This document shows positions 51,113-60,378 of a stretch of 62,740 nucleotides of DNA, in pieces. The DNA is from Streptosporangium minutum (lineage in GTDB: Bacteria > Actinomycetota > Actinomycetes > Streptosporangiales > Streptosporangiaceae): assembly GCF_002149035.1 (NCBI RefSeq), contig NZ_NGFP01000018.1, positions 1 through 62,740 on the forward strand. The letters run 5' to 3'. Made by a program: the position numbers and the translations under genes. The notes beneath the pieces were generated by a model that was not told the origin of the DNA, searched no databases, and worked only from the letters and a program-made list of their open reading frames with translations. Numbering within the stretch: position 1 is the stretch's first letter; every line of letters starts with the position of its first letter.

Positions 51113-51191
51113 CTACCCTCCTGGGGGATTACTGCTTTGGGGGGTTAGGGGGAGATTTGTGGATTAACAAAGCTACTGGCCGGTATGTTAA

Positions 51192-52448
51192 GTGCCGAGA
51201 GTGACCGGCGTCACCGGGGGATGCGGAAAAGTGACCGAAACAGGTTCTAGATTGAACTCCCTCGCCCGGCAGTCCCCTCCGGAGGTCGACGGCCATCTGG
51301 ACACCCTCGACGGCGTGCGCGCCATCGCCTCGTTCGCGGTGCTCGTCTTCCACGTCGCGAGCGAGTCCGGCGCCGCGATGCGCGACGGCTTCGGCGGCGC
51401 GCTGCTCTCCCGCGGCGACGTGGCCGTGCCGATCTTCTTCGCGCTCTCCGGGCTGCTGCTCTACCGGCCCTACGCCGCCTCGCTGCTGCGCGGGGACGCC
51501 CCCGTCCGCACCCGCGCCTACCTGTGGAAGCGGGCCGTGCGCATCCTGCCCGCCTACTGGCTGGTGGTCGTCACCGCGCTGCTCATCTGGTCGGGAGAGC
51601 ACCTGTCCGACGGCTGGACCTGGCTCAAGCTCCTCACCCTGGGACATATCTACGGCATCGACCAGAACTGGTTCGGTCTGGGCCCCAAGGGCCTGGGCCA
51701 GATGTGGAGCCTGTCGGTGGAGGTGGCGTTCTACGTCATGCTCCCCCTGCTCGCAGCGGGACTGGCGGCCTTCGCCCGGCGCGGCGGTGATGACGTGCGC
51801 CGGCGGGCCCGGCGGCTGCTGGCCGGTCTGGGGGCGCTGGCCGCGGTCTCCTACGCCTGGACGGTAGTGGTCTATTACCCGGACTACCGGCCCCACCTGA
51901 ACATCTGGCCGCCCCGGTCCATGGTCTTCTTCGCTGCGGGCATGGCCCTGGCCGTGCTCGTCGCCTGGGCGCACGCCGAGACGGGTGACGACGGCCCGGC
52001 CCGCCGGTTCACCCGGGGAGTGGCCGCCTCACCGGGCTCGTGGTGGCTGGTCGCCGCCATGGCCTACGCCGTGGCGGCCTCCCCCGTGACCGGCAGCCGC
52101 TTCCTCGGTGTCGACGGCGTCTGGTCGGGCCTGTTCGAGCTGAGCCTCTACACGGTCGTGGCCCTCTGCCTGATCACGCCGGCCGCGCTACCGCCTCCGG
52201 GCGACTCCGTCGTCAAACGCGTGCTGGCCAACCGGGTGATGCGATTCCTCGGCCGTGTCTCCTACGGCGTCTTCCTCTGGCAGTTCGTAGTGATCTACGC
52301 CTGGTACGAGTTCACCGGGCAGGAGCCGTTCTCCGGTGACTTCCTCGGCAACCTGGTGGCCATCACCCTCATCACGCTGGCCATGGCCGTGCTGACCCAC
52401 CGGTTCGTCGAGCGTCCCGCCCGCCGCCTCAACCACCTCGTGCGCTAG
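51192..52448 (+). CDS. Acyltransferase 3 family membrane protein
   Basis: A 418-residue O-acyltransferase (OafA/NodX/WecH-like, Rv0228-like) that moves acyl groups onto envelope glycans. HLDTLDGVRAIASFAVLVFHV opens the first helix and includes the conserved Arg and catalytic His. VPIFFALSGLLLYRPY and QMWSLSVEVAFYVMLPL follow. About ten helices. The start is uncertain: GTG 51192, GTG 51201 and GTG 51231 are in frame, and a TATGTT hexamer (51184-51189) favours an early one. Its stop overlaps the stop of the convergent membrane protein by 4 nt (CTAG). Confidence 0.88.
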   Translation: MPRVTGVTGGCGKVTETGSRLNSLARQSPPEVDGHLDTLDGVRAIASFAVLVFHVASESGAAMRDGFGGALLSRGDVAVPIFFALSGLLLYRPYAASLLRGDAPVRTRAYLWKRAVRILPAYWLVVVTALLIWSGEHLSDGWTWLKLLTLGHIYGIDQNWFGLGPKGLGQMWSLSVEVAFYVMLPLLAAGLAAFARRGGDDVRRRARRLLAGLGALAAVSYAWTVVVYYPDYRPHLNIWPPRSMVFFAAGMALAVLVAWAHAETGDDGPARRFTRGVAASPGSWWLVAAMAYAVAASPVTGSRFLGVDGVWSGLFELSLYTVVALCLITPAALPPPGDSVVKRVLANRVMRFLGRVSYGVFLWQFVVIYAWYEFTGQEPFSGDFLGNLVAITLITLAMAVLTHRFVERPARRLNHLVR

Positions 52449-54355
52449 TCCTCATCCGGTCCGGGCGATGGAGGGAGACCGGGAGGCCGCTCACCCTCGG
52501 CGATCGGAGCGCCCAGCGCCACACCCGTCAGGCAGACCTGCGCGGCCGGGTCGTCTATGACGATCCGCACACCCGTGCCGGCCGCCCGCATCGGAAAGTG
52601 CACGAGATCACCGGCCGACTTCCTCAGGCCGACCACGAGCCGCTCCGCGCCGACCTCGACGGTCACCGAGGACGCCCGCCCGGCCGTGTAGGACAGTGAG
52701 CCCGCGGTGATCGGCCCGCCCCTGGAGACCACGTCGGGGAAGACCACCGCGCCGCCGGTCACCGGCAGGCAGCGCCGGCCCTGCGGCGCGGGCTGGAAGA
52801 AGCCGAAGATGCTCATCCGCCTCAGCCTGCCGTCCTTGCCGAAGACCTTCCCGTCGTGGGTGGACTCGGGGTTGGCCATCCTGACCCGCAGGATCGGGCG
52901 GGCCAGCGGGGCGAGCACGTGGTGGCTGAACCGCCGGTCATCGAACCACGGCCCCATGATGTCGCCCGGCACCGGGGTCGGGTAGATCACGATGTCGTCC
53001 GGCGCGGCGGCGAGTTCCGCCTTGACGGTGTCGAGGTAGGCCCGGACCCGGTCACCGCTGAGGGTCGCCCGATAGGCCTCGATCGAGATCACCGATGCCA
53101 CCAGATAGGCGCCGGCGGCCAGGACGGCGGCCAGGGCGAGCGGAGACCGCCCGGGAAGCGACCGGCGGTAGGCGTCTTTCTCTCCCTCCGCGGGCAGTAG
53201 CGCGAACCCCAGGCAGACCATGAGGACCACGACGGCGTCGGTCACGTAACGGGGCTCCGCACCGCTCACGAACGCAGAACTTCCCCGGGCGATCACCGTG
53301 GGGACGGCGTCGACGATCAGCAGGTGACCCGCCAGGATCATCCACGCTCGTGACGCCCTCCGCCGGTAGACGACAGTGGCCCCCACCAGGGTCGCGACGA
53401 TCAGCCAGGAGACCACGACCATGGCGTCGGAAGGGCCCGCGCTCCCACCGGTCGCATTGACCGGCGCCCAGGTGAACGGGCCGCCGACCGCTCCGCTGGG
53501 GAAGGTGCGGCCCAGCATGGTCCTGACCATGTCCAGCGCGAGGCCGGGCCGGGGGACCGCCGCGCCCTCGCCGAAAGCGGTCTGCCCGCGTACGAGGTAG
53601 ATCACCGCGTAGACGGCCATCACCGCCACGTGCGCGCCCCAGATCCGCCGGTGCCGCCGGAGCTCGTGGACCATGGACCGGAGCCAGCCGATCCCCCGGC
53701 CGCCCAGGAAGGCCGTGGTGATGGCGAACAGCAGGAAGCCGACGAAGACACCCTTGGTGCTGAAGGCCATGCCGGCCACGCACCACATCAGAGCGAGCCG
53801 GCCGTACCGGACTCCCTCGCCCCGCGCGAACCGGACCTGGGCGGTGAGCGCCAGCACCATCGCGAGCTGGAGCGGGACCGCGTTGATCGCCGCCGCCCAC
53901 CAGCCGAACGCCGGGATGGTCAGCGGGCAGAACAACAGCACCGTCAGCGGCAGCAGGATCGCCGGACGGGTGCCGAACAGCGATCTGAGGAGCCGCAGCG
54001 CCAGAACGCTGAGCAGCACCTGGGCGAGAAAGGTGACGCCGGCCGCCAGCAACCAGTCATAGGCGGCGATACGCGACAGCACCCAGGTCAACGTGAGCGC
54101 GCCGGGCATGAAGTGACCGTTGTGGACCCGGGTCACGGAGTCGAGGGTGAGGCCGCTCTCGTAGGCGTTGCCGACGAAGGTCAGATCGTCCTCGACGAAG
54201 TAGGAGTCGCCGAGGATCAGCGCGCGCAACGCGAGCGAGACCACGATGAGCAGCACGGCCCCGAGCAGCACGGGGTTGCGGAGATCCGCGGCCCGGCCGG
54301 GGAGGGGGATCCACCGCGTCGGAGACTTCGGCTGCCCGGTCCGCGTGCTCTCCAT
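52445..54355 (-). CDS. Polytopic GT-C-like membrane protein
   Basis: A 636-residue protein with about eleven helices in the first ~430 residues and a C-terminal extracytoplasmic beta-rich domain (~450-620). The first loop contains DSYFVEDDLTFVGNAYESG; paired acidic residues there are the usual metal and catalytic site of GT-C glycosyltransferases using polyprenyl-phosphate sugars. The donor and acceptor are not known. Position between an acyltransferase and a methyltransferase matches Rv0226c-type genes in mycobacteria. The start at 54355 leaves 121 nt to the divergent methyltransferase start. Confidence 0.72.
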   Translation of the reverse strand: MESTRTGQPKSPTRWIPLPGRAADLRNPVLLGAVLLIVVSLALRALILGDSYFVEDDLTFVGNAYESGLTLDSVTRVHNGHFMPGALTLTWVLSRIAAYDWLLAAGVTFLAQVLLSVLALRLLRSLFGTRPAILLPLTVLLFCPLTIPAFGWWAAAINAVPLQLAMVLALTAQVRFARGEGVRYGRLALMWCVAGMAFSTKGVFVGFLLFAITTAFLGGRGIGWLRSMVHELRRHRRIWGAHVAVMAVYAVIYLVRGQTAFGEGAAVPRPGLALDMVRTMLGRTFPSGAVGGPFTWAPVNATGGSAGPSDAMVVVSWLIVATLVGATVVYRRRASRAWMILAGHLLIVDAVPTVIARGSSAFVSGAEPRYVTDAVVVLMVCLGFALLPAEGEKDAYRRSLPGRSPLALAAVLAAGAYLVASVISIEAYRATLSGDRVRAYLDTVKAELAAAPDDIVIYPTPVPGDIMGPWFDDRRFSHHVLAPLARPILRVRMANPESTHDGKVFGKDGRLRRMSIFGFFQPAPQGRRCLPVTGGAVVFPDVVSRGGPITAGSLSYTAGRASSVTVEVGAERLVVGLRKSAGDLVHFPMRAAGTGVRIVIDDPAAQVCLTGVALGAPIAEGERPPGLPPSPGPDED

Positions 54356-54476
54356 CCGTGTTCTCCTGTCCGGCGATATGGAAGATCACCCTACGGACCC
54401 GGCGGGACCGTCAGCAATAATGTGGTGTTACGATCCAGCGCAGCCCGATCCGTTCGCCGGGCGGCGAGGAGTAGCG

Positions 54477-55220
54477 TTGGAGACCCCGCAGGCACCGTTC
54501 CAGGCCACCCTGAGCCGGTCGGTCAGGTTGCTCGGCGCCTTCCGCAAGGAGCAGAGCGACCCGGACTTCTTCTACGGCATGCTGGCCCGCGACACCGTCG
54601 CCCAGCTGTCCGCCTACACCGCCCTGGACGGCGCGCTCGTCGCCGACATCGGCGGCGGCCCCGGCTACTTCACCGACGTGCTGCGGGCCGCGGGCGCCCG
54701 GCCCGTGTGCGTGGACTGCGACGCCGGGGAGATGATGGCCCGCCAGGGCGCGGCGCCGGAGGGCGCGGTGCTCGGCAGCGCCCTGGACATCCCGCTGGCC
54801 ACCGGCTCGGTGGACGTCTGCTTCTCCTCCAACGTGCTGGAGCACGTGCCGGACCCGTGGCGGATGGGCGACGAGATGGTCCGGATCACCAGGCCGGGCG
54901 GAGTGATCTACCTGTCCTTCACCAACTGGCTCTCCCCCTGGGGCGGTCACGAGACCTCCCCCTGGCACTACCTCGGCGGTCAGCGCGCCGCCGCCCGCTA
55001 CACCCGCCGCCACGGCAGACCTCCCAAGAACCTGTACGGCGCCGGCCTGTACGCCGTCTCCATCGGTGACGCCCTCCGCTGGGCCCGCCGGCAGCCCGGC
55101 GCCGAGCTTCTGGACGCCCTGCCCCGCTACCACCCTCACTGGGCCACCCGGGTCATCCGTGTCCCGGGACTGCGCGAGATCGTGAGCTGGAATCTCCTGC
55201 TCGTCCTCCGCCGCCGCTGA
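54477..55220 (+). CDS. Class I SAM-dependent methyltransferase (Rv0224c-like)
   Basis: A 247-residue cytosolic methyltransferase. Motif I is VADIGGGPGYF near residue 45-55, and the acidic ribose-binding VCVDCD follows. Post-I SSNVLEHVPDPWRMGDEM and RITRPGGVIYLSFTNWLSPWGGHE are close to the mycobacterial Rv0224c family. TTG 54477 is chosen: AGGAG lies 5 nt upstream and TACGAT at 54429-54434 fits a -10. ATG 54378 would add 33 residues and leave almost no promoter space to the divergent gene. It probably methylates a glycan or lipid intermediate of the locus. Confidence 0.86.
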   Translation: METPQAPFQATLSRSVRLLGAFRKEQSDPDFFYGMLARDTVAQLSAYTALDGALVADIGGGPGYFTDVLRAAGARPVCVDCDAGEMMARQGAAPEGAVLGSALDIPLATGSVDVCFSSNVLEHVPDPWRMGDEMVRITRPGGVIYLSFTNWLSPWGGHETSPWHYLGGQRAAARYTRRHGRPPKNLYGAGLYAVSIGDALRWARRQPGAELLDALPRYHPHWATRVIRVPGLREIVSWNLLLVLRRR

Positions 55221-55279
55221 CGGCCTCGTCCTCCGCCGCCGCTGACGGCTTCGCCGCCGGCCACCCCTGGCTTCGCCGC

Positions 55280-56233
55280 TCACGCGGTCTCCGCCCGCGC
55301 CCCTGCCGTCTCCGGCGCGGCGGACTCCGGCGCGCGCAGCCGTACGGCGAGCAGACCCAGGCCGAGTCCCAGCACCAGGAACGCGCCCGGCGCCAGGTCC
55401 CGGACGATGAGGGCCCATCGGGTGAAGGCGCGCGCGCCGGCGACCTGGGCCGCGACGTCCTCGGGGAACATGACCAGGTCGGCCTGGAGGCTCACCCGGC
55501 GTTCGATCCCGTCAAGGGTGCGCAGGCTCTGGCGATGCCGCTCCCCCACCTTCACCGTCAGGCCGCTCTCCGGCTCGACCCAGAGCGTCCGGGTCACCTC
55601 GGCATAACGGGAGACGCCGGTGGTGCGCCGCTCCGGCAGGCCGACGGCCTTGCCGGGAACGTCCCAGGGAGCGTCCCCGATCTCGATCGGGCCCGCCGTG
55701 TAGGTGTAGCGATAGGTCCGCAGTCCTTCCACCTCCTCCTCCCGCTCGAAGCGGAGGGGGATCGTCCGGCGCAGGATCGTGTCGTACATCGGATAGGAGC
55801 GCGGCTCGGCGCGGAAGGGCAGCCGGAAGGCCAGACCGGAGTGACGGGCCTGGGAGTCGTCGTCGACGTACTCCCCGCAGCAGTTGACCGCCAGGCCCGT
55901 CCTCCGGTCGAAGGCGGCCCTGCGCTCGTGGTAGTCGACACGGTTGCCCCGGGCGTAGATCGAGGTGAGCTCCGTCCACACCGCCGTGCCTTCGGTCCCG
56001 GCGCCGGGATCGCCGCTCAGCAGCGTGACCGACTCCAGGGGGACGCCGGTCCGGAGGGTGAACGTGGCGAAGTCGAAGTAGGTGGCGTTCTCCGTCGCCA
56101 GGTGGTACTCCGTGTTCTGTTCCAGCGGCAGCACGAGGGCGCTCTCGTAGACATGAAAACGGAACAGCGCCGCGAGGGTGATGAGAAAGGCCCCGGCCGC
56201 CACCGCGGCGGACCGCAGGCTCTGCGTCCTCAC
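55280..56233 (-). CDS. DUF3068 membrane protein, second copy
   Basis: A 317-residue DUF3068 protein with N-terminal helix (~9-27), extracytoplasmic domain and C-terminal helix (~275-298), plus a Glu/Ala-rich tail. It shares RRAAFDRRTGLAVNCCGEYVDD, with the Cys pair, with the copy at 50195, and overall divergence is high. GTG 56233 overlaps the aftD stop (GTGA), so it is translated with aftD. One DUF3068 gene is thus coupled to aftD and the other precedes the DPPR synthase. Confidence 0.85.
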   Translation of the reverse strand: MRTQSLRSAAVAAGAFLITLAALFRFHVYESALVLPLEQNTEYHLATENATYFDFATFTLRTGVPLESVTLLSGDPGAGTEGTAVWTELTSIYARGNRVDYHERRAAFDRRTGLAVNCCGEYVDDDSQARHSGLAFRLPFRAEPRSYPMYDTILRRTIPLRFEREEEVEGLRTYRYTYTAGPIEIGDAPWDVPGKAVGLPERRTTGVSRYAEVTRTLWVEPESGLTVKVGERHRQSLRTLDGIERRVSLQADLVMFPEDVAAQVAGARAFTRWALIVRDLAPGAFLVLGLGLGLLAVRLRAPESAAPETAGARAETA

Positions 56234-59200
56234 GAGCCCGTCCTCTCCGGCTCGGGGCTGCGCGCCAGGGCCGGGAGCGCGGGCGACGTGACAGGCCGGG
56301 GAACCGGGATCGAAGCCGCCAGCCGGCCGAGGGCGACCAGGCAGAGCACCTGCGGCACGACGCCGGAGAGCGCCTCGGAGGGCGCCCCCGCCGGGCCGTA
56401 CAGCGGGCTCACCGCGAGCGCCAGACCGGCCAGGCCGAGCGGGACCGCGAGCGACCAGGGCGCGGCTGCCGCGCCCGCGAGGCCCGGCAGCAGGCCGCGG
56501 GAGTGCCTGGCCTGCGCCACGGCCTCCAGCCAGGCCCACGGGGCCAGCACCGCGACGACGATCGCCACCCCGGCGAAACCGCCGGTCCACAGTCCCACGA
56601 GCGGGGCGAGCGGCCAGACCCAGGACGCGCGGATCGTCGCGGGCGCCGTCCCCGCCGGATGCCGCACCCGCTTCCTCGCGGGCGTGAACGCCGCCGCGGC
56701 CACCAGGAACACCAGGACGAGGCCGCCGAGCAGCGCCGCGCGGTAGGCGGAGTCGGGCTCGTAGCGTATGGTCACGACGCCGGTCGCCGCGGGCACCTCC
56801 CACGCCTGCCGCCAGCCGTCCAGGCGTGCCGCGATCAGCGGCCTGCCGTTCAGAGAGGCCCGCCAGCCGCGGTTGTAGTTCTCGTTGACCACCAGGTAGG
56901 AGGGTTCCGAAGTGGCGACCCGCACGCGACGCTCCGCCTGGCCCCAGGACTCGGCGACGACGGGAGCGGCGGTGACCGTCTCCACGTCCGGGTCCGCGGA
57001 CGGCCGCAGGATCAGCGACTCGACGAGGTAGGCGCCGGTGGGGGCGACGTCGACCCTCGCCGTGCCGGGGCTCAGCTCGACCGGCCGGCACGAGCGGTAG
57101 GCGAGCGGCCGTCCGTTGACCACGTCGTCCAGCGTGCCGCCCACGATCATGGTCGGTACGGCGTTGCCGTTCACGGTGAGCGCCGGACCGTAACCGCACG
57201 GCTGCCTGAGGGGGAAGGACGACAGCGACCCGAGCGGCTCGACCCTCGGGATGCTGATCTCCGCCACCTCGATCGCCCGCGTGGCGGCGGCGGTGAACCC
57301 GATCTCCAGCCTGTCGGTGCGGAGCGGTGCGAAGGCGATCCGGCCGGCGGGCCCGACCCAGCTCCGCACGGTACGGCCGCCGCCCCGTACGGTCACCCTG
57401 ACCGGCGACTGTCCCAGGAACGAGTCGGGGAGGATCACCCTGAGCTGGGAGACCGTCATCTTCCTGCCGAGCTCGATGGTGAGGGTGGGGTCCGGGTCGA
57501 GGGGGTGGGCGTACCAGAGCGTGCTCAGATCACCGTCCAAGGCCGAACGCCCGAGCACGGCCGGGTGGTCGGTGGCCGTGGAGGAGGCGGTCACCTTCGG
57601 GAAGATCGAGGGAAGGGTGGTGAGCCGCCGGGCCGCGTCGGGGGAGGTCAGCACGGCCCTGCCGGTGATGTCTCGCGGACCGCCCGTCCTGACCGTGAAC
57701 TCGCGGTTGAACCCGGCACCGTCCTCACCCGATATCTCCAGGCTCGGCGCGCAGGTCCACGTCGTGGACCCCCGCATGCAGGCGGGCGCCGACCCCTGGC
57801 GGGTGAACAGCACCGCGCCCGGGTCGTACTCACCCGACGCGGGGACCACGATCCTGCGCAGCGCCTTCACCCCCGGGATCCCGATCTCCGTGATGCCGAC
57901 CCGGTTTCCGAGCCATGCCCCCCGCTCATCGGCCAGCTTGGTCACCCGGATCCGCAGCCAGGAACTCCTCCCGGCCGGTGGCGTGACGGGCTGCGGGTCG
58001 GCGGACGCCCTCACCGGCACCCGGCGTGTTCCCGCCGCGGTCTCGACGGAGATCTCCGTCACCGCCGGTCCGATGGTCGACTTCTCGAACGCGACGGTGA
58101 TCCCGGGCACCTCGACGCTCTCGACGAAGCGCACCTCCAGCCACTCCCCGAGCGGGCCGCTCCAGCCGTCGGAGCGCCAGCCCGTGCGCAGGTCCCCGTC
58201 GAGCGCCGCGTACGGCAGCCGCCCCGGGTCGCGCTGACCGGCGACGGCCGTGACCGCCGATCCGGAGGAGGAGGCGAGCACGTCCGCGACACCGGAGTAG
58301 TCGGCCGAGGCGGTGGCCCCTTCCCATTCGGGATCGATCAGATCGGACGGCCCGTCGCGTTCCAGGAGCTGGTCCTCGGTCAGCGTGGCCGAGGCGGAAC
58401 GGCGCACATCGCCGAAGACGATCTCCCGGCGGCGCAGCGTGTCGGTCATCACCGTGTTGCGCGGTGACACGATGTCGGCCTCGGGCTCGTCGCCGATCAG
58501 CGTGGGCCGGTCATCGGTCAGCAGCCCCTCCTCGGCCAGGGCGAGCGCGGCCTCCGGCGCCCCGGTCACCCGGAGCGTGCCCTCGCGGGGGACGGTGGCC
58601 ACCGGCAGCGCGGGGCCGGGGACCGCGTAGACCTCCAGCGCGGGGTAGGGCTGGTCGAACCAGCCGGCGGCCGTCGAGCTGGAGGTCGTCCCCATGGCCG
58701 GTCCGAAGGCGGCGACCCGCTCCAGCCCGGTGGACTCGGCGAGTGTCTCGTGAACCCGCGCGGGCCAGGCCGTGCCGAGGGTCCCCCGCGCGAGGTCGTT
58801 GCGGACGAGCAGGTAGGTGACGCCGATCCGGCGCAGCGCGGAGGTGAGGCCGGGCGAACCCTTTCCGGTGGCGAAGCGCTCATCCACCGCCTGGAGCAGC
58901 CGGGCCAGGCCCGGCGACCCCCAGGGCACGTTGGTGTGGGCGGCCCAGCGCACGGTCAGCAGCGACTGCATGGGCTCGTCCATCGGACGCCCCCACACGT
59001 AGTCCCCCCGGCCCGCGCCCGGCGCGGCGAGCACCATCCCGTCCCCGGTGCGCTCGTTGAGCCACGTGGCGGCGTCACGCCAGTAGCCGGGCACCTCCTT
59101 GAACGCCCCGCTGGGGACGACTCCCACGGAGGCGGCGGGCAGGGCGGTGAGGAGGACGACACCGGAGGCCACCGCGCCGACGGGGACACGGAGCCGCGCC

Positions 59201-60378
59201 GGGGCGGTCAGCGGGAGCGCGGCCAGGCCGAGCGCGAGCGGGAGCCGTACGAGCGCGTCGAACTTGTGCAGATTCCGGAAGGGAGCGAGCGGGCCGTCCA
59301 GCAGCGCCCGTACCTGCTCGGCCCAGGGGTGGGCCAGCGCGTCGGCGTGCCCGGTGGAGATGATCACGATGCCGGCCAGCAGGGTGACGGCGAGGAAAGC
59401 CCGCTCGGGAGTGGCGCGGCCGGCGATCCCGGCGAGGCCGAGCCCCGCGACGAGTGCGGTCGCCACGATCACCCAGGGCGTGGTGGCCTGCTCGAACGCC
59501 GCGGGCAGCCACGGCCCGCCGTCCACCGGGAGGAACGAGAGCCAGCTGGAGGTGCCGCGCAGGGTGTTGATCAGCGAGGTGACCCCGGTGGTGGCGCCTG
59601 CGGTCTCGATGAACGGCAGGAACGAGAAGATGTACTGGCCCATGACGAGCAGCGGCGCCAGCCACCACATCGACACCGCCCCGACGCAGGCGAGCCACCA
59701 GCCCAGCAGCCGTCGCTTCCGCGGCCCCTTGCGCCGGGTCAGCAAATACAGCAGCGGCACGATCAGCACGGCGAGCTCGGCCACCGCGTTGATCCCGCCG
59801 GCGAACAGGAACGCCAGTGCCGAAAGGGCCGCGGCCCTGCGCGGGCTCGTCCGCGGCCCCGTGCCGTGCACGAGCGGCAGCAGGATCCAGGGCAGCACGG
59901 CGCTCGGCTGGAACTCCGAGGAGTTGACGCCGATCAGCGCGATGGCGTGCGGGGCCAGGGCGTAGGCGAGGCCGGCCAGCAGGCGCGTGGCGGGGGTGCC
60001 GACGCCCATGGCGCGGGCCACCCGCTCGACGCCGACGAAGGCGGCGCAGAGGACCAGGGTCATCCACAGGCGCTGGATGTTCCACGGAGGCATGTCCAGC
60101 GCCTGGAAGAGCGCGTAGAACGGGCCCATCGGGAACAGGTATCCGTAAGCCTGGTTCTGCAGGTGGCCGAAGAACGCGCCGTCCCACAGGTGCATCGCAC
60201 GGGAGAGGAAGCCGAGGGGGTTGAGCGCCATGTCGAGCTTGGTCTCGGAGATCACCTGGCCGGGTGAGGTGTTGAACGCGATGGCTCCGAGCAGGAGGCA
60301 TCCCGCCAGCAGGTTCAGCCGGTGCCGGAACCGGACGGGCCCGGCGTCCGTGCTGTCAGGGGTCAATGCTGCACTCAA
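56230..60378 (-). CDS. aftD: Alpha-(1->3)-arabinofuranosyltransferase family protein (AftD-like)
   Basis: A 1382-residue GT-C enzyme, expected to add arabinofuranose branches using polyprenyl-phosphoryl-arabinose. The N-terminal half has about eleven helices, with the acidic SETKLDMALNPLGFL in the first extracytoplasmic loop. Residues ~640-1190 form several beta-sandwich, carbohydrate-binding-like modules, and helices return at ~1225-1360, the DUF3367/AftD pattern. Length agrees with mycobacterial AftD (~1400). It starts with TTG 60378 overlapping the GT4 stop (TTGA) and overlaps the following DUF3068 gene. Specificity in this organism is inferred from family only. Confidence 0.9.
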   Translation of the reverse strand: MSAALTPDSTDAGPVRFRHRLNLLAGCLLLGAIAFNTSPGQVISETKLDMALNPLGFLSRAMHLWDGAFFGHLQNQAYGYLFPMGPFYALFQALDMPPWNIQRLWMTLVLCAAFVGVERVARAMGVGTPATRLLAGLAYALAPHAIALIGVNSSEFQPSAVLPWILLPLVHGTGPRTSPRRAAALSALAFLFAGGINAVAELAVLIVPLLYLLTRRKGPRKRRLLGWWLACVGAVSMWWLAPLLVMGQYIFSFLPFIETAGATTGVTSLINTLRGTSSWLSFLPVDGGPWLPAAFEQATTPWVIVATALVAGLGLAGIAGRATPERAFLAVTLLAGIVIISTGHADALAHPWAEQVRALLDGPLAPFRNLHKFDALVRLPLALGLAALPLTAPARLRVPVGAVASGVVLLTALPAASVGVVPSGAFKEVPGYWRDAATWLNERTGDGMVLAAPGAGRGDYVWGRPMDEPMQSLLTVRWAAHTNVPWGSPGLARLLQAVDERFATGKGSPGLTSALRRIGVTYLLVRNDLARGTLGTAWPARVHETLAESTGLERVAAFGPAMGTTSSSTAAGWFDQPYPALEVYAVPGPALPVATVPREGTLRVTGAPEAALALAEEGLLTDDRPTLIGDEPEADIVSPRNTVMTDTLRRREIVFGDVRRSASATLTEDQLLERDGPSDLIDPEWEGATASADYSGVADVLASSSGSAVTAVAGQRDPGRLPYAALDGDLRTGWRSDGWSGPLGEWLEVRFVESVEVPGITVAFEKSTIGPAVTEISVETAAGTRRVPVRASADPQPVTPPAGRSSWLRIRVTKLADERGAWLGNRVGITEIGIPGVKALRRIVVPASGEYDPGAVLFTRQGSAPACMRGSTTWTCAPSLEISGEDGAGFNREFTVRTGGPRDITGRAVLTSPDAARRLTTLPSIFPKVTASSTATDHPAVLGRSALDGDLSTLWYAHPLDPDPTLTIELGRKMTVSQLRVILPDSFLGQSPVRVTVRGGGRTVRSWVGPAGRIAFAPLRTDRLEIGFTAAATRAIEVAEISIPRVEPLGSLSSFPLRQPCGYGPALTVNGNAVPTMIVGGTLDDVVNGRPLAYRSCRPVELSPGTARVDVAPTGAYLVESLILRPSADPDVETVTAAPVVAESWGQAERRVRVATSEPSYLVVNENYNRGWRASLNGRPLIAARLDGWRQAWEVPAATGVVTIRYEPDSAYRAALLGGLVLVFLVAAAAFTPARKRVRHPAGTAPATIRASWVWPLAPLVGLWTGGFAGVAIVVAVLAPWAWLEAVAQARHSRGLLPGLAGAAAAPWSLAVPLGLAGLALAVSPLYGPAGAPSEALSGVVPQVLCLVALGRLAASIPVPRPVTSPALPALARSPEPERTGS

